This document shows, piece by piece, positions 16,441 through 26,006 of a DNA stretch of 62,142 nt. The first letter of the stretch is position 1. Every line of letters begins with the position of its first letter. A model generated the notes under the pieces. That model ran no database searches, was not told the origin of the DNA, and worked only from the letters and a program-made list of their open reading frames with translations. The translations under genes and the position numbers were made by a program. The DNA comes from Salinivirgaceae bacterium. Its GTDB lineage: Bacteria > Bacteroidota > Bacteroidia > Bacteroidales > SZUA-534. The stretch is from the NCBI GenBank assembly GCA_017645945.1, contig JAGCNL010000058.1, positions 1 through 62,142 of the forward strand, in the 5' to 3' direction.

Positions 16441-18354
16441 TTATTTCACCTCCTCAAAATCAACGTCCGTAACCTCGTCACCGCCGTTCTTGCTACCATT
16501 GTTGGCCTGCTGTTGCTGACCAGCGTTTGGTTGAGCCTGTTGGGCTTGGGCCTGAGCGTTGTACATATCCTGCGAAGCGGCTTGGAAGGCGGTGTTCACC
16601 TCGTTCATTGCGGCGTCGATGGCGGCAATGTCCTGAGCCTTGTGAGCGTCCTTCAGTTTGTTCAGCGCGCTCTCGATGGCCGATTTCTTGTCGGCAGGCA
16701 GTTTGTCACCGTACTCCTTCAGGTTCTTCTCGGTTTGGAAAATCATTGAGTCAGCCTGATTGATTTTGTCGATGCGCTCCTTCTCCTTCTTGTCGGCTTC
16801 GGCGTTGGCTTCGGCTTCGGCTTTCATACGCTTGATTTCGTCGTCAGACAGACCAGACGATGCCTCGATGCGGATTTTCTGCTCCTTGCCAGTGGCCTTG
16901 TCTTTGGCCGACACGTTCAAGATGCCGTTGGCGTCGATGTCGAACGTAACCTCAATCTGCGGCACACCGCGCGGTGCGGGCATAATGCCGTCCAGGTGGA
17001 AGCGGCCGATGGTCTTGTTGTCCTTCGCCATTGAGCGCTCGCCCTGAAGCACGTGAATCTCAACCGATGGCTGATTGTCGACAGCCGTTGTGAAGGTTTC
17101 CGATTTCTTTGTCGGGATGGTGGTGTTGGCCTCGATGAGTTTGGTCATTACGCCGCCCATAGTCTCGATGCCGAGCGAAAGCGGGGTAACGTCGAGCAGC
17201 AGCACGTCTTTCACGTCGCCAGTCAAAACGCCGCCTTGGATTGCAGCGCCGATGGCAACCACCTCGTCGGGGTTCACGCCCTTCGACGGAGCCTTGCCGA
17301 AGAATTTCTCCACAGCCTGTTGGATGGCGGGAATACGTGTTGAGCCGCCCACCAGAATAACCTCGTTGATATCGTTAACTGTCAAACCAGCGTTCTGCAG
17401 AGCCGATTTGCAAGGTGCGATTGTACGTTGGATAAGGTCGTCAATCAACTGCTCGAATTTTGCGCGGGTCAGCGTGCGAACCAAGTGACGTGGAACGCCG
17501 TCGACAGGCATAATGTAAGGCAAGTTGATTTCGGTCGATGTGGTGTTCGAAAGTTCGATTTTTGCCTTCTCGGCAGCCTCTTTCAAACGTTGCAGAGCCA
17601 TTGGGTCTTTGCTCAAGTCAACACCGCCGTTCTCGTCTTTGAACTCTTGAACCAGCCACTCAATGATGCGGTGGTCAAAGTCGTCGCCGCCCAGGTGGGT
17701 GTCGCCGTCGGTCGATTTCACCTCAAACACGCCGTCGCCAAGTTCAAGCACCGACACGTCGTGGGTACCGCCGCCGCAGTCGAAAACGACAATCTTCATA
17801 TCCTTGTTGGTCTTGTCAAGGCCGTAAGCCAGGGCAGCCGCAGTAGGCTCGTTAACAATACGGCGGACGTTCAGGCCCGCAATCTCGCCAGCCTCTTTGG
17901 TAGCCTGACGCTGCGAGTCGTTGAAGTAAGCGGGCACGGTGATTACGGCGTCCGTAACTTCCTGTCCTAGATAGTCTTCGGCTGTTTTCTTCATTTTCTG
18001 AAGAATGATGGCCGAAATCTCCTGCGGTGTGTACAGGCGGCCGTCGATGTCGACACGCGGGGTGTTGTTGTCGCCCTTCACAACCTTGTAAGGCACACGG
18101 TTGATTTCGTTTGTCAGATTGTCGTAGCGCTCGCCCATAAACCGCTTGATTGAGAAGACGGTCTTCTGCGGGTTGGTGATGGCCTGACGTTTTGCAGGGT
18201 CGCCCACTTTGCGCTCGCCGCCGTCAATAAAGCCGATTACCGAAGGCGTTGTACGTTTGCCTTCGCTGTTTGCAATAACCACAGGTTCGTTGCCTTCCAT
18301 CACGGCAACGCAAGAGTTTGTGGTTCCTAAGTCGATTCCAATTATCTTTCCCAT
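16441..18354 (-). CDS. dnaK: Chaperone DnaK (Hsp70)
   Basis: Hsp70 chaperone of 637 residues, the usual length. The N-terminal ATPase domain begins [20 protein letters not shown] and shows [31 protein letters not shown] and the phosphate-binding [17 protein letters not shown]. In that last motif the usual Asp-Leu-Gly-Gly-Gly-Thr-Phe is Asp-Cys-Gly-Gly-Gly-Thr-His. The linker [15 protein letters not shown] and the substrate domain follow, and the tail is Gln/Asn/Gly-rich, ending DVDFEEVK as in other DnaK proteins. It stands alone here, without dnaJ or grpE. The gene is bounded by a strong terminator on its 3' side. Confidence 0.98.
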   Translation of the reverse strand: MGKIIGIDLGTTNSCVAVMEGNEPVVIANSEGKRTTPSVIGFIDGGERKVGDPAKRQAITNPQKTVFSIKRFMGERYDNLTNEINRVPYKVVKGDNNTPRVDIDGRLYTPQEISAIILQKMKKTAEDYLGQEVTDAVITVPAYFNDSQRQATKEAGEIAGLNVRRIVNEPTAAALAYGLDKTNKDMKIVVFDCGGGTHDVSVLELGDGVFEVKSTDGDTHLGGDDFDHRIIEWLVQEFKDENGGVDLSKDPMALQRLKEAAEKAKIELSNTTSTEINLPYIMPVDGVPRHLVRTLTRAKFEQLIDDLIQRTIAPCKSALQNAGLTVNDINEVILVGGSTRIPAIQQAVEKFFGKAPSKGVNPDEVVAIGAAIQGGVLTGDVKDVLLLDVTPLSLGIETMGGVMTKLIEANTTIPTKKSETFTTAVDNQPSVEIHVLQGERSMAKDNKTIGRFHLDGIMPAPRGVPQIEVTFDIDANGILNVSAKDKATGKEQKIRIEASSGLSDDEIKRMKAEAEANAEADKKEKERIDKINQADSMIFQTEKNLKEYGDKLPADKKSAIESALNKLKDAHKAQDIAAIDAAMNEVNTAFQAASQDMYNAQAQAQQAQPNAGQQQQANNGSKNGGDEVTDVDFEEVK

Positions 18355-18765
18355 AATATTTAAATTTTAAATTGTTGTTCAATTTTTAAAATTGATTGCC
18401 CAACGATTGACAATCTCTGTGCCAGACGATTTTTGCCCGCATTTGGCCGCCGCTGTCCGAATTTTTGTCAGTCAGGCGGTACGCTTGCCGCGATTTGTGT
18501 CAGTCCGCACTGACATAATGGCAGATTGAAGGCCAAGTGACAGAAGCCGACCACTCTCCCACACCGCCCAAACTTGAACTTGGCAAGCCGGAACTTGCAA
18601 ACTCCTGCCACAGCAACGGGCGGCTAATAAAAATTTTTGTATTTTGCCGCGAATATTGCGTGGCGGTTTTGCGTGCGTAATAGTTTGATTTACAATTGAT
18701 AAATTGATATTTAATCTGGATTGTTTCCGCTGTTGGAAAGCAGTTCACTATATTAAAGATAATAG
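18355..18765. other. 411-bp divergent intergenic region between dnaK and the ppiC operon
   Basis: It must carry the promoters of dnaK (leftward) and of the outer-membrane biogenesis operon (rightward). A TATTTTGC box near 18640 resembles a -7 element for the rightward operon, and the palindrome at 18498-18515 is listed separately. No open frame with family signal was seen. Confidence 0.5.
18498..18515. promoter_or_regulatory. Inverted repeat TGTCAGT-ccgc-ACTGACA upstream of dnaK
   Basis: Perfect 7-base arms with a 4-base centre lie about 145 bases upstream of dnaK. A further half-site TGTCAG lies near 18466. It is a candidate heat-shock operator or regulator site; it is not the CIRCE sequence of HrcA. 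Confidence 0.4.
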
Positions 18766-20802
18766 ATGAGAAAGTTTTTGTTGGCGCTGGCTATGATTTC
18801 CGCAATGCCGGCTATTGCACAAAAAAACGGCGACGATGTTATACTGACTATTGATAATGAGCAGATTAGCAAAGACGAGTTTGTGCGCCTCTACCAAAAG
18901 AACAATACTGACATCACATTCGACTCGGCATCGCTGGCCGGATATATGAGCCTTTTTATTGACTACAAGCTGAAGGTTCTTGAGGCGGAGTCGCTGGGCA
19001 TGGATACCACCGATGATTTCAAACGCGAGTTTGACGGCTACCGCATACAACTCGAAAAGCCATACTTCACTGACCCATCGGTTGACGACTCGCTGGCACG
19101 TGAGGCATACGAGCACATGCACTGGGACATCCGCGCATCGCACATACTGATTAACTGCTCAGAGAACGCAAGCGCCGCCGACACTCTAAAGGCATACAAA
19201 CGCATCAAGGCCATCCGCGACCGCGCTGTCAAAGGCGAGGATTTTGCGAAACTCGCCCGCGAGAATTCTGAAGACCCGTCGGCAAAGCGCAACGACGGCG
19301 ATTTGGGCTATTTCACCGCATTCTCAATGATTTACGAGTTTGAGAAGGAGGCCTACGCCACTGAGGTTGGCGCTGTTTCGCCCATTTTCCGCACACGTTT
19401 CGGCTATCATATAATAAAAGTGTTCGACCGCCGCGCCAATCCTGGACAGGTTCGGGCATCGCACTTGATGGTTCGGGTTGCAGCTGAGGCTGATGAAGCC
19501 GCACAGAAAGCCTCAGCCGCCAAAATCAAGATGATTGCCGACTCGCTGGCTGCAGGCTCCGACTGGGCAAAGATGGTGAGCCGCTACTCCGACGACCGCG
19601 GCACAGTTCCGCAAAACGGCGACCTGCAATGGTTCTCGACCGGAAGAATGGTGCCGGAGTTTGAATCGGCCGCTTTCGCACTCAAAAATGTTGGCGACAT
19701 TTCGGCTCCGGTCCGTACATCGTATGGCTGGCACATCATCAAACTGACTGACAAAAAACCCATCGACAGTTTTGAGAATCTTCAGGAGCAGATTAAAAAT
19801 CGCCTCTCACGCGACGCACGCAGCCAAATGGCGGAAAAAGCTGTGCTTGAGCGTCTTAAACACGAATATAAATTCACTGAAGACAAGGCCGCCTACGCAG
19901 AGTTTGTCAGCAAGGTTGACACATCGGTTTGGAGCGGAAAATGGACCGCCGACAAAGCCAAAGGCCTCAACAAGGTCATCTTCTCATTTGCCGACGTGAA
20001 GTTCACGCAAAATGATTATGCCAAGCTTGTGGAGAGCAACGGAACGGCGCCCCGAATGCCCGTGGAGGTTCTGCTGCAAAAGGAGTATGACAGAATTGTT
20101 GAGGAGACAGTGCTCAGCTACGAGCGTCAGCAACTGTCGAACAAATATCCTGAATTCAGATATCTGCTTCTAGAGTATCACGACGGAATTCTGCTCTTTG
20201 CGCTGATGGACAAGATGGTCTGGACCAAAGCCGCAACTGACACTGTGGGACTTGAATCGTTCTACGAGGCGAACAAGCAAAAATACATGTGGGGCGAGCG
20301 CGTTGAGGTTGCCTACTGCACTTACGACGGCAACACCTTCACCAACCCCGACAAGAACGACAAGTTCTCGACAGCCAACAAGAAAAACTTTGATTCAAAG
20401 ATGGTTGCAGCGCTGAAGGCCGGCGCCAAAAACGGCGATTATGAGGCGCAGGTACTGGCAGCAATGCAAAAATTCGGCATAAGCCCCGACAGCATCAGTA
20501 TGGGCGGCAACTCAAACATATTCAACATTGTTGATGGCCAATGGTGCGACATCGACGGAATCCGCATCGACAAAAATGCGTGGGGAAAGAGCAAATCGAA
20601 AGTCATGAACCACAAGGGCCGCTCCTTCGTGTTCTATCTGGTGCGCAACCTGCCGGCAGAACCCAAAACATTCAAAGAGTGCCGCGGCGCCGTGATTGCC
20701 GACTATCAGAACAAACTGGAGGCCGACTGGCTCGAGCAGCTGAGGCAGAAGCACTCGGTGAAAATCAACGAATCGGTGTTTAATTCAATAATAAGGAAAT
20801 GA
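18766..20802 (+). CDS. Periplasmic PpiC/SurA-type peptidyl-prolyl isomerase, two parvulin domains
   Basis: A 678-residue exported folding factor. A signal peptide (MRKFLLALAMISAMPAIAQ) precedes a SurA-like N-terminal region. Two parvulin domains follow, at about residues 120-222 (IRASHILINC ... GDLGYFTAF ... GYHIIKVFD) and 228-330 (VRASHLMVRV ... GDLQWFSTGRMVPEF ... GWHIIKLTD). The remaining 340 residues look SurA/PpiD-like without a further catalytic core. Parvulins isomerise peptidyl-proline bonds of outer-membrane proteins in the periplasm. It is the first of five genes with overlapping or near-touching ends, a set conserved in Bacteroidota. Confidence 0.9.
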   Translation: MRKFLLALAMISAMPAIAQKNGDDVILTIDNEQISKDEFVRLYQKNNTDITFDSASLAGYMSLFIDYKLKVLEAESLGMDTTDDFKREFDGYRIQLEKPYFTDPSVDDSLAREAYEHMHWDIRASHILINCSENASAADTLKAYKRIKAIRDRAVKGEDFAKLARENSEDPSAKRNDGDLGYFTAFSMIYEFEKEAYATEVGAVSPIFRTRFGYHIIKVFDRRANPGQVRASHLMVRVAAEADEAAQKASAAKIKMIADSLAAGSDWAKMVSRYSDDRGTVPQNGDLQWFSTGRMVPEFESAAFALKNVGDISAPVRTSYGWHIIKLTDKKPIDSFENLQEQIKNRLSRDARSQMAEKAVLERLKHEYKFTEDKAAYAEFVSKVDTSVWSGKWTADKAKGLNKVIFSFADVKFTQNDYAKLVESNGTAPRMPVEVLLQKEYDRIVEETVLSYERQQLSNKYPEFRYLLLEYHDGILLFALMDKMVWTKAATDTVGLESFYEANKQKYMWGERVEVAYCTYDGNTFTNPDKNDKFSTANKKNFDSKMVAALKAGAKNGDYEAQVLAAMQKFGISPDSISMGGNSNIFNIVDGQWCDIDGIRIDKNAWGKSKSKVMNHKGRSFVFYLVRNLPAEPKTFKECRGAVIADYQNKLEADWLEQLRQKHSVKINESVFNSIIRK

Positions 20803-21689
20803 CTCGAAACAGGAACAAACGCGGACTGGCGCTAAGCCTTGGCTTGATTGCGGTATCGGCACTGACATTGGTGGTGAGCTGCCAATTTTGGGCGAAAAAC
20901 ACCACCGGTGACACGATTTTGGCAAAAACGGGCAGCGCCGAACTGACGTTGCAACAAGTGTGCAAACTCATGCCAAGTAATCTGAAAGGTGCTGACAGTG
21001 TGCAGTTTGTGCAGAACTATGTCGACAAGTGGATTCACAACCGCCTGATGCTTGAGCGCGCCATCACCAATATCGACGCTGAAAGCTACGAGAGCATTGA
21101 GAACATGGTGAACGACTACCGCACAGCCCTGCTGGTTTACAAATATCAGCAGCTCTATATCGAGCAAAACCTTGACACACTGGTACTTGACTCGCAAATC
21201 GCCGACCACTACGAGAAATACGGGAACAACTTCCTGCTCGACAGTTGCGCTGTGAAGGTTGTCTTTGTGCAGACACTCAAAACATCGCCCAACACAAACA
21301 GAATCCGCAGCCTGGTGCGCAACAACCGCCCCGACGATTTTGCCAAACTTGAGGAATACTGCGATAAAGAGGCCACCGAATTCGATGCCGGAACCAACTG
21401 GCGCTACCTCTCCGACGCTGTCAGGATGATGCCTAAAGGCTCAATCGCCGACCCGAAAGCCATTGCCAAAAACGGACGGTTTGTTGAGGCCCACGATTCG
21501 CTATACAACTACTATTTCATGGTTAAGGAGTTCCGCGATGTCAACGAGCAGGCGCCGCTGGTGTTTGCTAAGGAAAAAATCCGCGAGATTCTGCTCAATC
21601 ACCGAAAAAACGACCTCATTCGCAATCTTGAGATAAAAATATACGTTGATGCAGTAAACAAACAGAGATTCACAAATTATGCTAATTGA
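20799..21689 (+). CDS. SurA N-domain-like lipoprotein without a parvulin domain
   Basis: A 296-residue protein with a lipoprotein signal (ALTLVVSC, Cys at about residue 28). The body reads like the chaperone part of SurA-type proteins: VDKWIHNRLMLERAI, then long helices, then a C-terminal helix. It has no parvulin signature (no GDLG or GYHII). It begins in the stop of the upstream isomerase gene (ATGA) and overlaps the surA-like gene by 11 bases, so the three are probably made together and may act in one outer-membrane chaperone network. Function is inferred from position and fold-like pattern only. Confidence 0.72.
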   Translation: MTRNRNKRGLALSLGLIAVSALTLVVSCQFWAKNTTGDTILAKTGSAELTLQQVCKLMPSNLKGADSVQFVQNYVDKWIHNRLMLERAITNIDAESYESIENMVNDYRTALLVYKYQQLYIEQNLDTLVLDSQIADHYEKYGNNFLLDSCAVKVVFVQTLKTSPNTNRIRSLVRNNRPDDFAKLEEYCDKEATEFDAGTNWRYLSDAVRMMPKGSIADPKAIAKNGRFVEAHDSLYNYYFMVKEFRDVNEQAPLVFAKEKIREILLNHRKNDLIRNLEIKIYVDAVNKQRFTNYAN

Positions 21690-23064
21690 TATAAAACCAA
21701 CCATAAGGAAAGCCGTCTGCGTGTCGGCATCGTTAATGCTGCTTGCCGGCTCGTCAGCTGCGCAGGAAGAAGGCGGCATGGTGATTGATAAGATTGTCGC
21801 CATCATCGGGCGGCAGATTGTTATGTACAGCGACATCCAGTCGCAGAAAATGCAGATTCGCGCCCAGAACTATATGGTTGACGACGACATCGACTGCCAG
21901 ATTCTGGAGCAGGGAATGTATCAAAAACTGCTTGTCAATCAGGCCATTGTCGATACAGTTGAAGTCAGTGAGGCACAAGTGAACGCCGAAACCGACCGCC
22001 GGCTGAACTACTATGTGACGCAGATTGGCGGCGAGGATAAACTTGAGGAATACTACAAAAAGCCGATGGCTGACATCCGCGAGGACCTGCTCGACATTGT
22101 AAAAGAGCAACTTACGGCGCAAAACATGGAAGACGAAGTGACGCGCAGTGTGACCGTCACGCCACAAGAGGTCCGTGACTGCTTCAGGTCGCTGCCAAAG
22201 GACAGTCTGCCAATCATTAACACTGAGTTTGAGATTGAGCAGCTTTCAATTTCACCAAAGATTGAAGAGACTGAGATTCTGAGAATCAAGGACCGACTCC
22301 GCGAGTTTAAAGAACGTGTGGCCAAAGGCGAGAGCTTCGCAACCCTGGCCGTGCTCTACTCTGAAGACCCTGCATCGGCAATGAAGGGCGGCGAGCTGGG
22401 CTTTATGACGCGTAACGAGCTTGTGCCGGAATTCTCGGCTGTGGCCTTCAACCTTGTGCCTAACGAGGTTTCGAAGGTGGTGAAAACCGAATATGGCTAC
22501 CACATCATCCAACTCATTGAGAAACGCGGCGAGCGCATGAACTGCCGCCACATCCTTCTCAGGCCCCGCGTGTCGGCAACCGAGAAGAAAAACGCCATGA
22601 TGCGCCTCGACTCAATCCGCCAAAAGATTGTAGACAAGGAGATTACCTTCAAACAGGCTTGCTGGCGGTTCTCTGAAGACGAGGAAACAAAGCTCAACGG
22701 CGGCGTGATGCTGAACCCCTACACGGGCACATCGCTCTTTGAGGCCGAGCAGCTCGACCCGAAGGTGGCCAACGCCATCCGCAACCTTGAGGTTGGCGAA
22801 ATCTCGAAACCGTTTGAAACTGAGGACGAACAACAAAACACTGTGTGCAAGATTGTGCTTCTGAGGTCGAAAACAAAGCCGCACAAAGCCAACCTGTCGC
22901 AAGACTACCAACGCATTCAGAATCTGGCAGTTGAGAAGAAAAAAAGCGAAGTGCTCGAAGAGTGGCTGTCGAAAACCATCGAATCCACCTACATTAAGAT
23001 TGACGACGAATACAAAAAATGCAAGTTCCGCAACAAGGAATGGTTAAAAACTGACTGGCAATGA
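21679..23064 (+). CDS. surA: SurA-like periplasmic chaperone/PPIase
   Basis: A 461-residue exported protein: signal peptide ending near SSAAQ, a SurA N-domain starting VIDKIVAIIGRQIVMYSDI (classic SurA opening), then one well-formed parvulin domain (LRIKDRLREFKERV ... GGELGFMTRNELVPEF ... EYGYHIIQLIEKRG). A second, weaker domain begins CRHILLRPRVS. The length equals that of E. coli SurA. SurA escorts beta-barrel proteins to the BAM complex. The gene overlaps both neighbours and is followed by a MoxR ATPase sharing a four-base overlap. Confidence 0.9.
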   Translation: MLIDIKPTIRKAVCVSASLMLLAGSSAAQEEGGMVIDKIVAIIGRQIVMYSDIQSQKMQIRAQNYMVDDDIDCQILEQGMYQKLLVNQAIVDTVEVSEAQVNAETDRRLNYYVTQIGGEDKLEEYYKKPMADIREDLLDIVKEQLTAQNMEDEVTRSVTVTPQEVRDCFRSLPKDSLPIINTEFEIEQLSISPKIEETEILRIKDRLREFKERVAKGESFATLAVLYSEDPASAMKGGELGFMTRNELVPEFSAVAFNLVPNEVSKVVKTEYGYHIIQLIEKRGERMNCRHILLRPRVSATEKKNAMMRLDSIRQKIVDKEITFKQACWRFSEDEETKLNGGVMLNPYTGTSLFEAEQLDPKVANAIRNLEVGEISKPFETEDEQQNTVCKIVLLRSKTKPHKANLSQDYQRIQNLAVEKKKSEVLEEWLSKTIESTYIKIDDEYKKCKFRNKEWLKTDWQ

Positions 23065-24038
23065 TTTACGAAAACGATGTGAAGGCCGTCGATGCCTTGA
23101 AGACGAATTTCGACAAGATAACCGCCGAAATTGCGAAAGTGATTATCGGTCAGGACGATGTGGTGCGGTCAGTGCTGCTGTCGGTTTTCAGCGGCGGACA
23201 CTGCCTGCTGGTGGGTGTGCCGGGACTTGCCAAAACACTGCTGGTGAACACCATAGCCGACGCTTTGGGCCTGCAGTACAGCCGCATACAGTTCACTCCC
23301 GACCTGATGCCGTCTGACATCACCGGCTCTGAAATTCTGAACGAGAAACGCGAATTCAAATTCATAAAAGGCCCCGTTTTCGCCAACATCATCCTGGCCG
23401 ACGAGATTAACCGCACGCCGCCAAAAACACAGTCGGCACTGCTGGAGGCCATGCAGGAACGCAGCGTAACCGTCTCAGGCACACGCAACAAACTGCCCGA
23501 GCCGTTCTTTGTGCTGGCCACGCAGAACCCCATTGAGCAGGAAGGCACCTATCCCCTGCCCGAGGCGCAACTCGACCGTTTCATGTTTATGGTGAATCTC
23601 GACTACCCGTCAATCGACGACGAGATTAGCATTGTGACGGCCACCACATCGTCAGCTACGGCAAAAGCCGAGACTGTGATTTCAGCCAACGACCTGGTTG
23701 ATTTCCAGCAGCTTATCCGCCGCGTACCAGTGAACGAGAACGTGGTGCGCTACGCAGTGAACGTGGCGGCTCAGACTCGCCCCAACACACCCACAGCATC
23801 AGTGCTGGCAAGCAAATATCTGGTTTGGGGCGCCGGTCCGCGCGCATCGCAGTATCTGATTTTAGGCGCCAAGGCCCACGCGGCTGTCTCGGGCAAATAT
23901 ACACCTGATGTTGAGGATGTTAAGGCCGTAGCTCCATCGGTTTTGCGCCACCGCATTGTGCGCAACTACAAGGCCGAGGCCGAAAACGTGACGGACGACA
24001 TCATCATTTCCGAAATCCTGAACAACGTAAAGTTCTGA
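23061..24038 (+). CDS. MoxR-family AAA+ ATPase
   Basis: A 325-residue AAA+ ATPase of the MoxR group. It shows Walker A in GVPGLAKTLLVN, the ITGSEIL pre-sensor loop, Walker B ILADEINRTPPKTQ, ALLEAMQER, and sensor 1 ATQNPIEQEGTYPLPEAQLDRF. MoxR ATPases act as chaperones that mature metal-binding or von Willebrand-domain partners, usually with a neighbouring DUF58/VWA protein. None is adjacent here; the neighbours are outer-membrane folding factors. That Bacteroidota arrangement leaves its client unclear. It starts inside the stop of surA and ends one base before the OstA-like gene. Confidence 0.92.
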   Translation: MIYENDVKAVDALKTNFDKITAEIAKVIIGQDDVVRSVLLSVFSGGHCLLVGVPGLAKTLLVNTIADALGLQYSRIQFTPDLMPSDITGSEILNEKREFKFIKGPVFANIILADEINRTPPKTQSALLEAMQERSVTVSGTRNKLPEPFFVLATQNPIEQEGTYPLPEAQLDRFMFMVNLDYPSIDDEISIVTATTSSATAKAETVISANDLVDFQQLIRRVPVNENVVRYAVNVAAQTRPNTPTASVLASKYLVWGAGPRASQYLILGAKAHAAVSGKYTPDVEDVKAVAPSVLRHRIVRNYKAEAENVTDDIIISEILNNVKF

Positions 24039-24039
24039 T

Positions 24040-25692
24040 ATGCTGAGACATCGGTCGCTGATTGGTTTTTGTGTGTTTCTGGTTGCGCTCTTGGCTGCAA
24101 ATCAGACTGTTGCGCAGCGCAAGACAAAGGTTGAGCTGATTCAGGCCAACGTCATCCGGTCCGACGCCAAACTCTACAACGGCGCGCGGAGGCTCATCGG
24201 CAACGTCAAATTCAAGCAGGACAGCGCCATCATGGAGTGCGACAGCGCCCATTTCTACTCTGACCGCAACATGTTCGACGCCTTCGGACACGTGCATCTC
24301 TACAAGCAGAACAACAAGAATATTGACGTGAAGGCTGATTTTCTCCGCCACGACGGCGACTTGAAGATTGCGCATTTCCGCAACAATGTGGTGCTTCGCG
24401 ACAGCCAGATTGTGCTCACCACCGACTCGCTCGACTACAACCTGCAGACGGATGTTGGCTACTACGAGCACAACGGCCGCATTGTTGACAGTCTGACAGT
24501 GCTCACAAGCCTCAAGGGCTACTACTATCATAAAGAGCGCGAGGTTTATTTCCGCAAAGATGTCGTGATTGACCATAACTCATCTGAATACCAGATGTTT
24601 ACCGACACAATCAGGTATGGTCTCGACACAAAAATCATCGACTTCTTCGGCCCCACCGAGTTCTACAACGACACGAACTATATGTATGCCCGCTACGGCT
24701 GGTACAACACGGAGACCGAGCTTTCGATGTTCAAGTACGACGCCCTGTTCCGAAATCCCAATCAGACAGTGACTTGCGACAGTATGGCGTTCGACCGCCT
24801 GAACGAGAGCGGCACGGCCTACTCGAATGTGGTGGCCACTGACACAGTGCAGAAGCTTGTGGTGAAAGGCAACTATGTCGAAATACACAAAAATCCTGAA
24901 TTACTGATTGTTACCGATAGCGCACAAATGATTTATGTGGCAATGGGCGACTCGCTCTACCTGCACGCCGACACGCTGAAAGCCTGCCGCGACACTTCGG
25001 GACAATTCCGCACCTTCAGCGCCTACTGGCATGTCCGCGCCTACAAGTCCGACCTGCAGCTGCAGACCGATTCCATCTTCTTCTCGATGGCCGACAGCAT
25101 TGCGCGGTTCTACGGCAACCCCATTTTCTGGGTTCAGGGCAACCAGATTACCACTGAATACATGGAAGCCTACGTGAAGGACAATCTGCTGGAGAAATTC
25201 ATGCTCTATAAAACGGGAATGATTATTGCTCCGCACGACAGCATCCACTACAATCAGATTAAGGGCGCCCAAATGACGGGCTATCTGCGCAATAACGACC
25301 TTTACAAGGTTGATGTCTTCAAACGCGCACAGACGCTCTACTTCCCCGTTGACGACAACCAGATTGTGGGCGTGAACAAAGGCGAGAGCACCGACCTAAC
25401 CATCTATCTGAAAAACAAGGCAATAAAGCGGCTTGTCTATCGTTCAGAACCGCATTCTGACATCTTCCCGATTGAGAATGTTGCCGAAAACGATATGCGC
25501 CTGGGTGGCTTTATCTGGCTCGACGACATCCGCCCCAAATCGCCCACCGACATCTTCATCTGGCACAACACGGAAGCTGCCGCCGCAAGCCGCCGCATCA
25601 CCGCGCCTGCAGCCTCTCCTGACAACGCCAAAAAGGAGACGCACAAACCTCTACCTCCTACCCGCCGAAGCGGCAAATCTGGCGGCAGATAA
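24040..25692 (+). CDS. OstA/LptA-like protein, probably LPS transport
   Basis: A 550-residue exported protein with a signal peptide ending ANQTVAQR. From about residue 30 it shows repeated OstA/LptA beta-strand units: NVKFKQDSAIMECDSAHFY, AFGHVHLYKQNN, FRNNVVLRDSQIVLTTDSL. Such units build the periplasmic LPS bridge. The later half continues the same strand pattern but has no clear barrel domain, so it is longer than LptA and shorter than LptD. The C-terminus is Pro/Ala-rich. Last gene of the five-gene operon, which links chaperones for outer-membrane proteins to LPS export. Confidence 0.85.
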   Translation: MLRHRSLIGFCVFLVALLAANQTVAQRKTKVELIQANVIRSDAKLYNGARRLIGNVKFKQDSAIMECDSAHFYSDRNMFDAFGHVHLYKQNNKNIDVKADFLRHDGDLKIAHFRNNVVLRDSQIVLTTDSLDYNLQTDVGYYEHNGRIVDSLTVLTSLKGYYYHKEREVYFRKDVVIDHNSSEYQMFTDTIRYGLDTKIIDFFGPTEFYNDTNYMYARYGWYNTETELSMFKYDALFRNPNQTVTCDSMAFDRLNESGTAYSNVVATDTVQKLVVKGNYVEIHKNPELLIVTDSAQMIYVAMGDSLYLHADTLKACRDTSGQFRTFSAYWHVRAYKSDLQLQTDSIFFSMADSIARFYGNPIFWVQGNQITTEYMEAYVKDNLLEKFMLYKTGMIIAPHDSIHYNQIKGAQMTGYLRNNDLYKVDVFKRAQTLYFPVDDNQIVGVNKGESTDLTIYLKNKAIKRLVYRSEPHSDIFPIENVAENDMRLGGFIWLDDIRPKSPTDIFIWHNTEAAAASRRITAPAASPDNAKKETHKPLPPTRRSGKSGGR

Positions 25693-25812
25693 ACCGCCTG
25701 CGGCTGCAAAATACGCCGCCCACGACTACAAACTTACGATGGTAACAATATTCAGTTTCAAACAACTCGCTGATAAACAAAAATATACACCAACATCATT
25801 TTTTGCAAGGCC

Positions 25813-25845
25813 TTGTTGTGTGGAAAGAACTTTTTTCTACTTTTG
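25813..25845 (+). promoter_or_regulatory. Promoter of the tRNA-Ser gene
   Basis: TACTTTTG (25838-25845) matches TAnnTTTG. TTG repeats at 25813-25818 stand about 19 bases upstream as the -33 element. The tRNA begins 10 bases after the box. Confidence 0.65.
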
Positions 25846-25854
25846 TGGCGTCTT

Positions 25855-25939
25855 GGAGAGATGGCAGAGCGGTTTAATGCACCGGTCTTGAAAACCGACG
25901 TAGGTAACACTACCGGGGGTTCGAATCCCTCTCTCTCCG
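25855..25939 (+). tRNA. tRNA-Ser (anticodon UGA)
   Basis: The acceptor arm GGAGAGA (25855-25861) pairs with TCTCTCC (25932-25938), with G as discriminator. The anticodon loop CTTGAAA gives anticodon TGA at 25889-25891. A long variable arm (GTAGGTAACACTAC region) marks it as class II serine tRNA, and the T-loop GGTTCGAATCC is standard. The 3' CCA is not encoded. Confidence 0.96.
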
Positions 25940-25960
25940 CAACAAAGAATAACCTGCAAT

Positions 25961-25993
25961 AAAAACCTTAACTTACAACAAGTTAAGGTTTTT
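25961..25993 (+). terminator. Terminator after tRNA-Ser
   Basis: AAAAACCTTAACTT, loop ACAAC, AAGTTAAGGTTTTT give a perfect 14-base stem ending in a T run. The methyltransferase gene starts 14 bases later, so it probably depends on read-through or a promoter inside this stretch. Confidence 0.85.
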
Positions 25994-26006
25994 TTCACTT
26001 GTCGAA

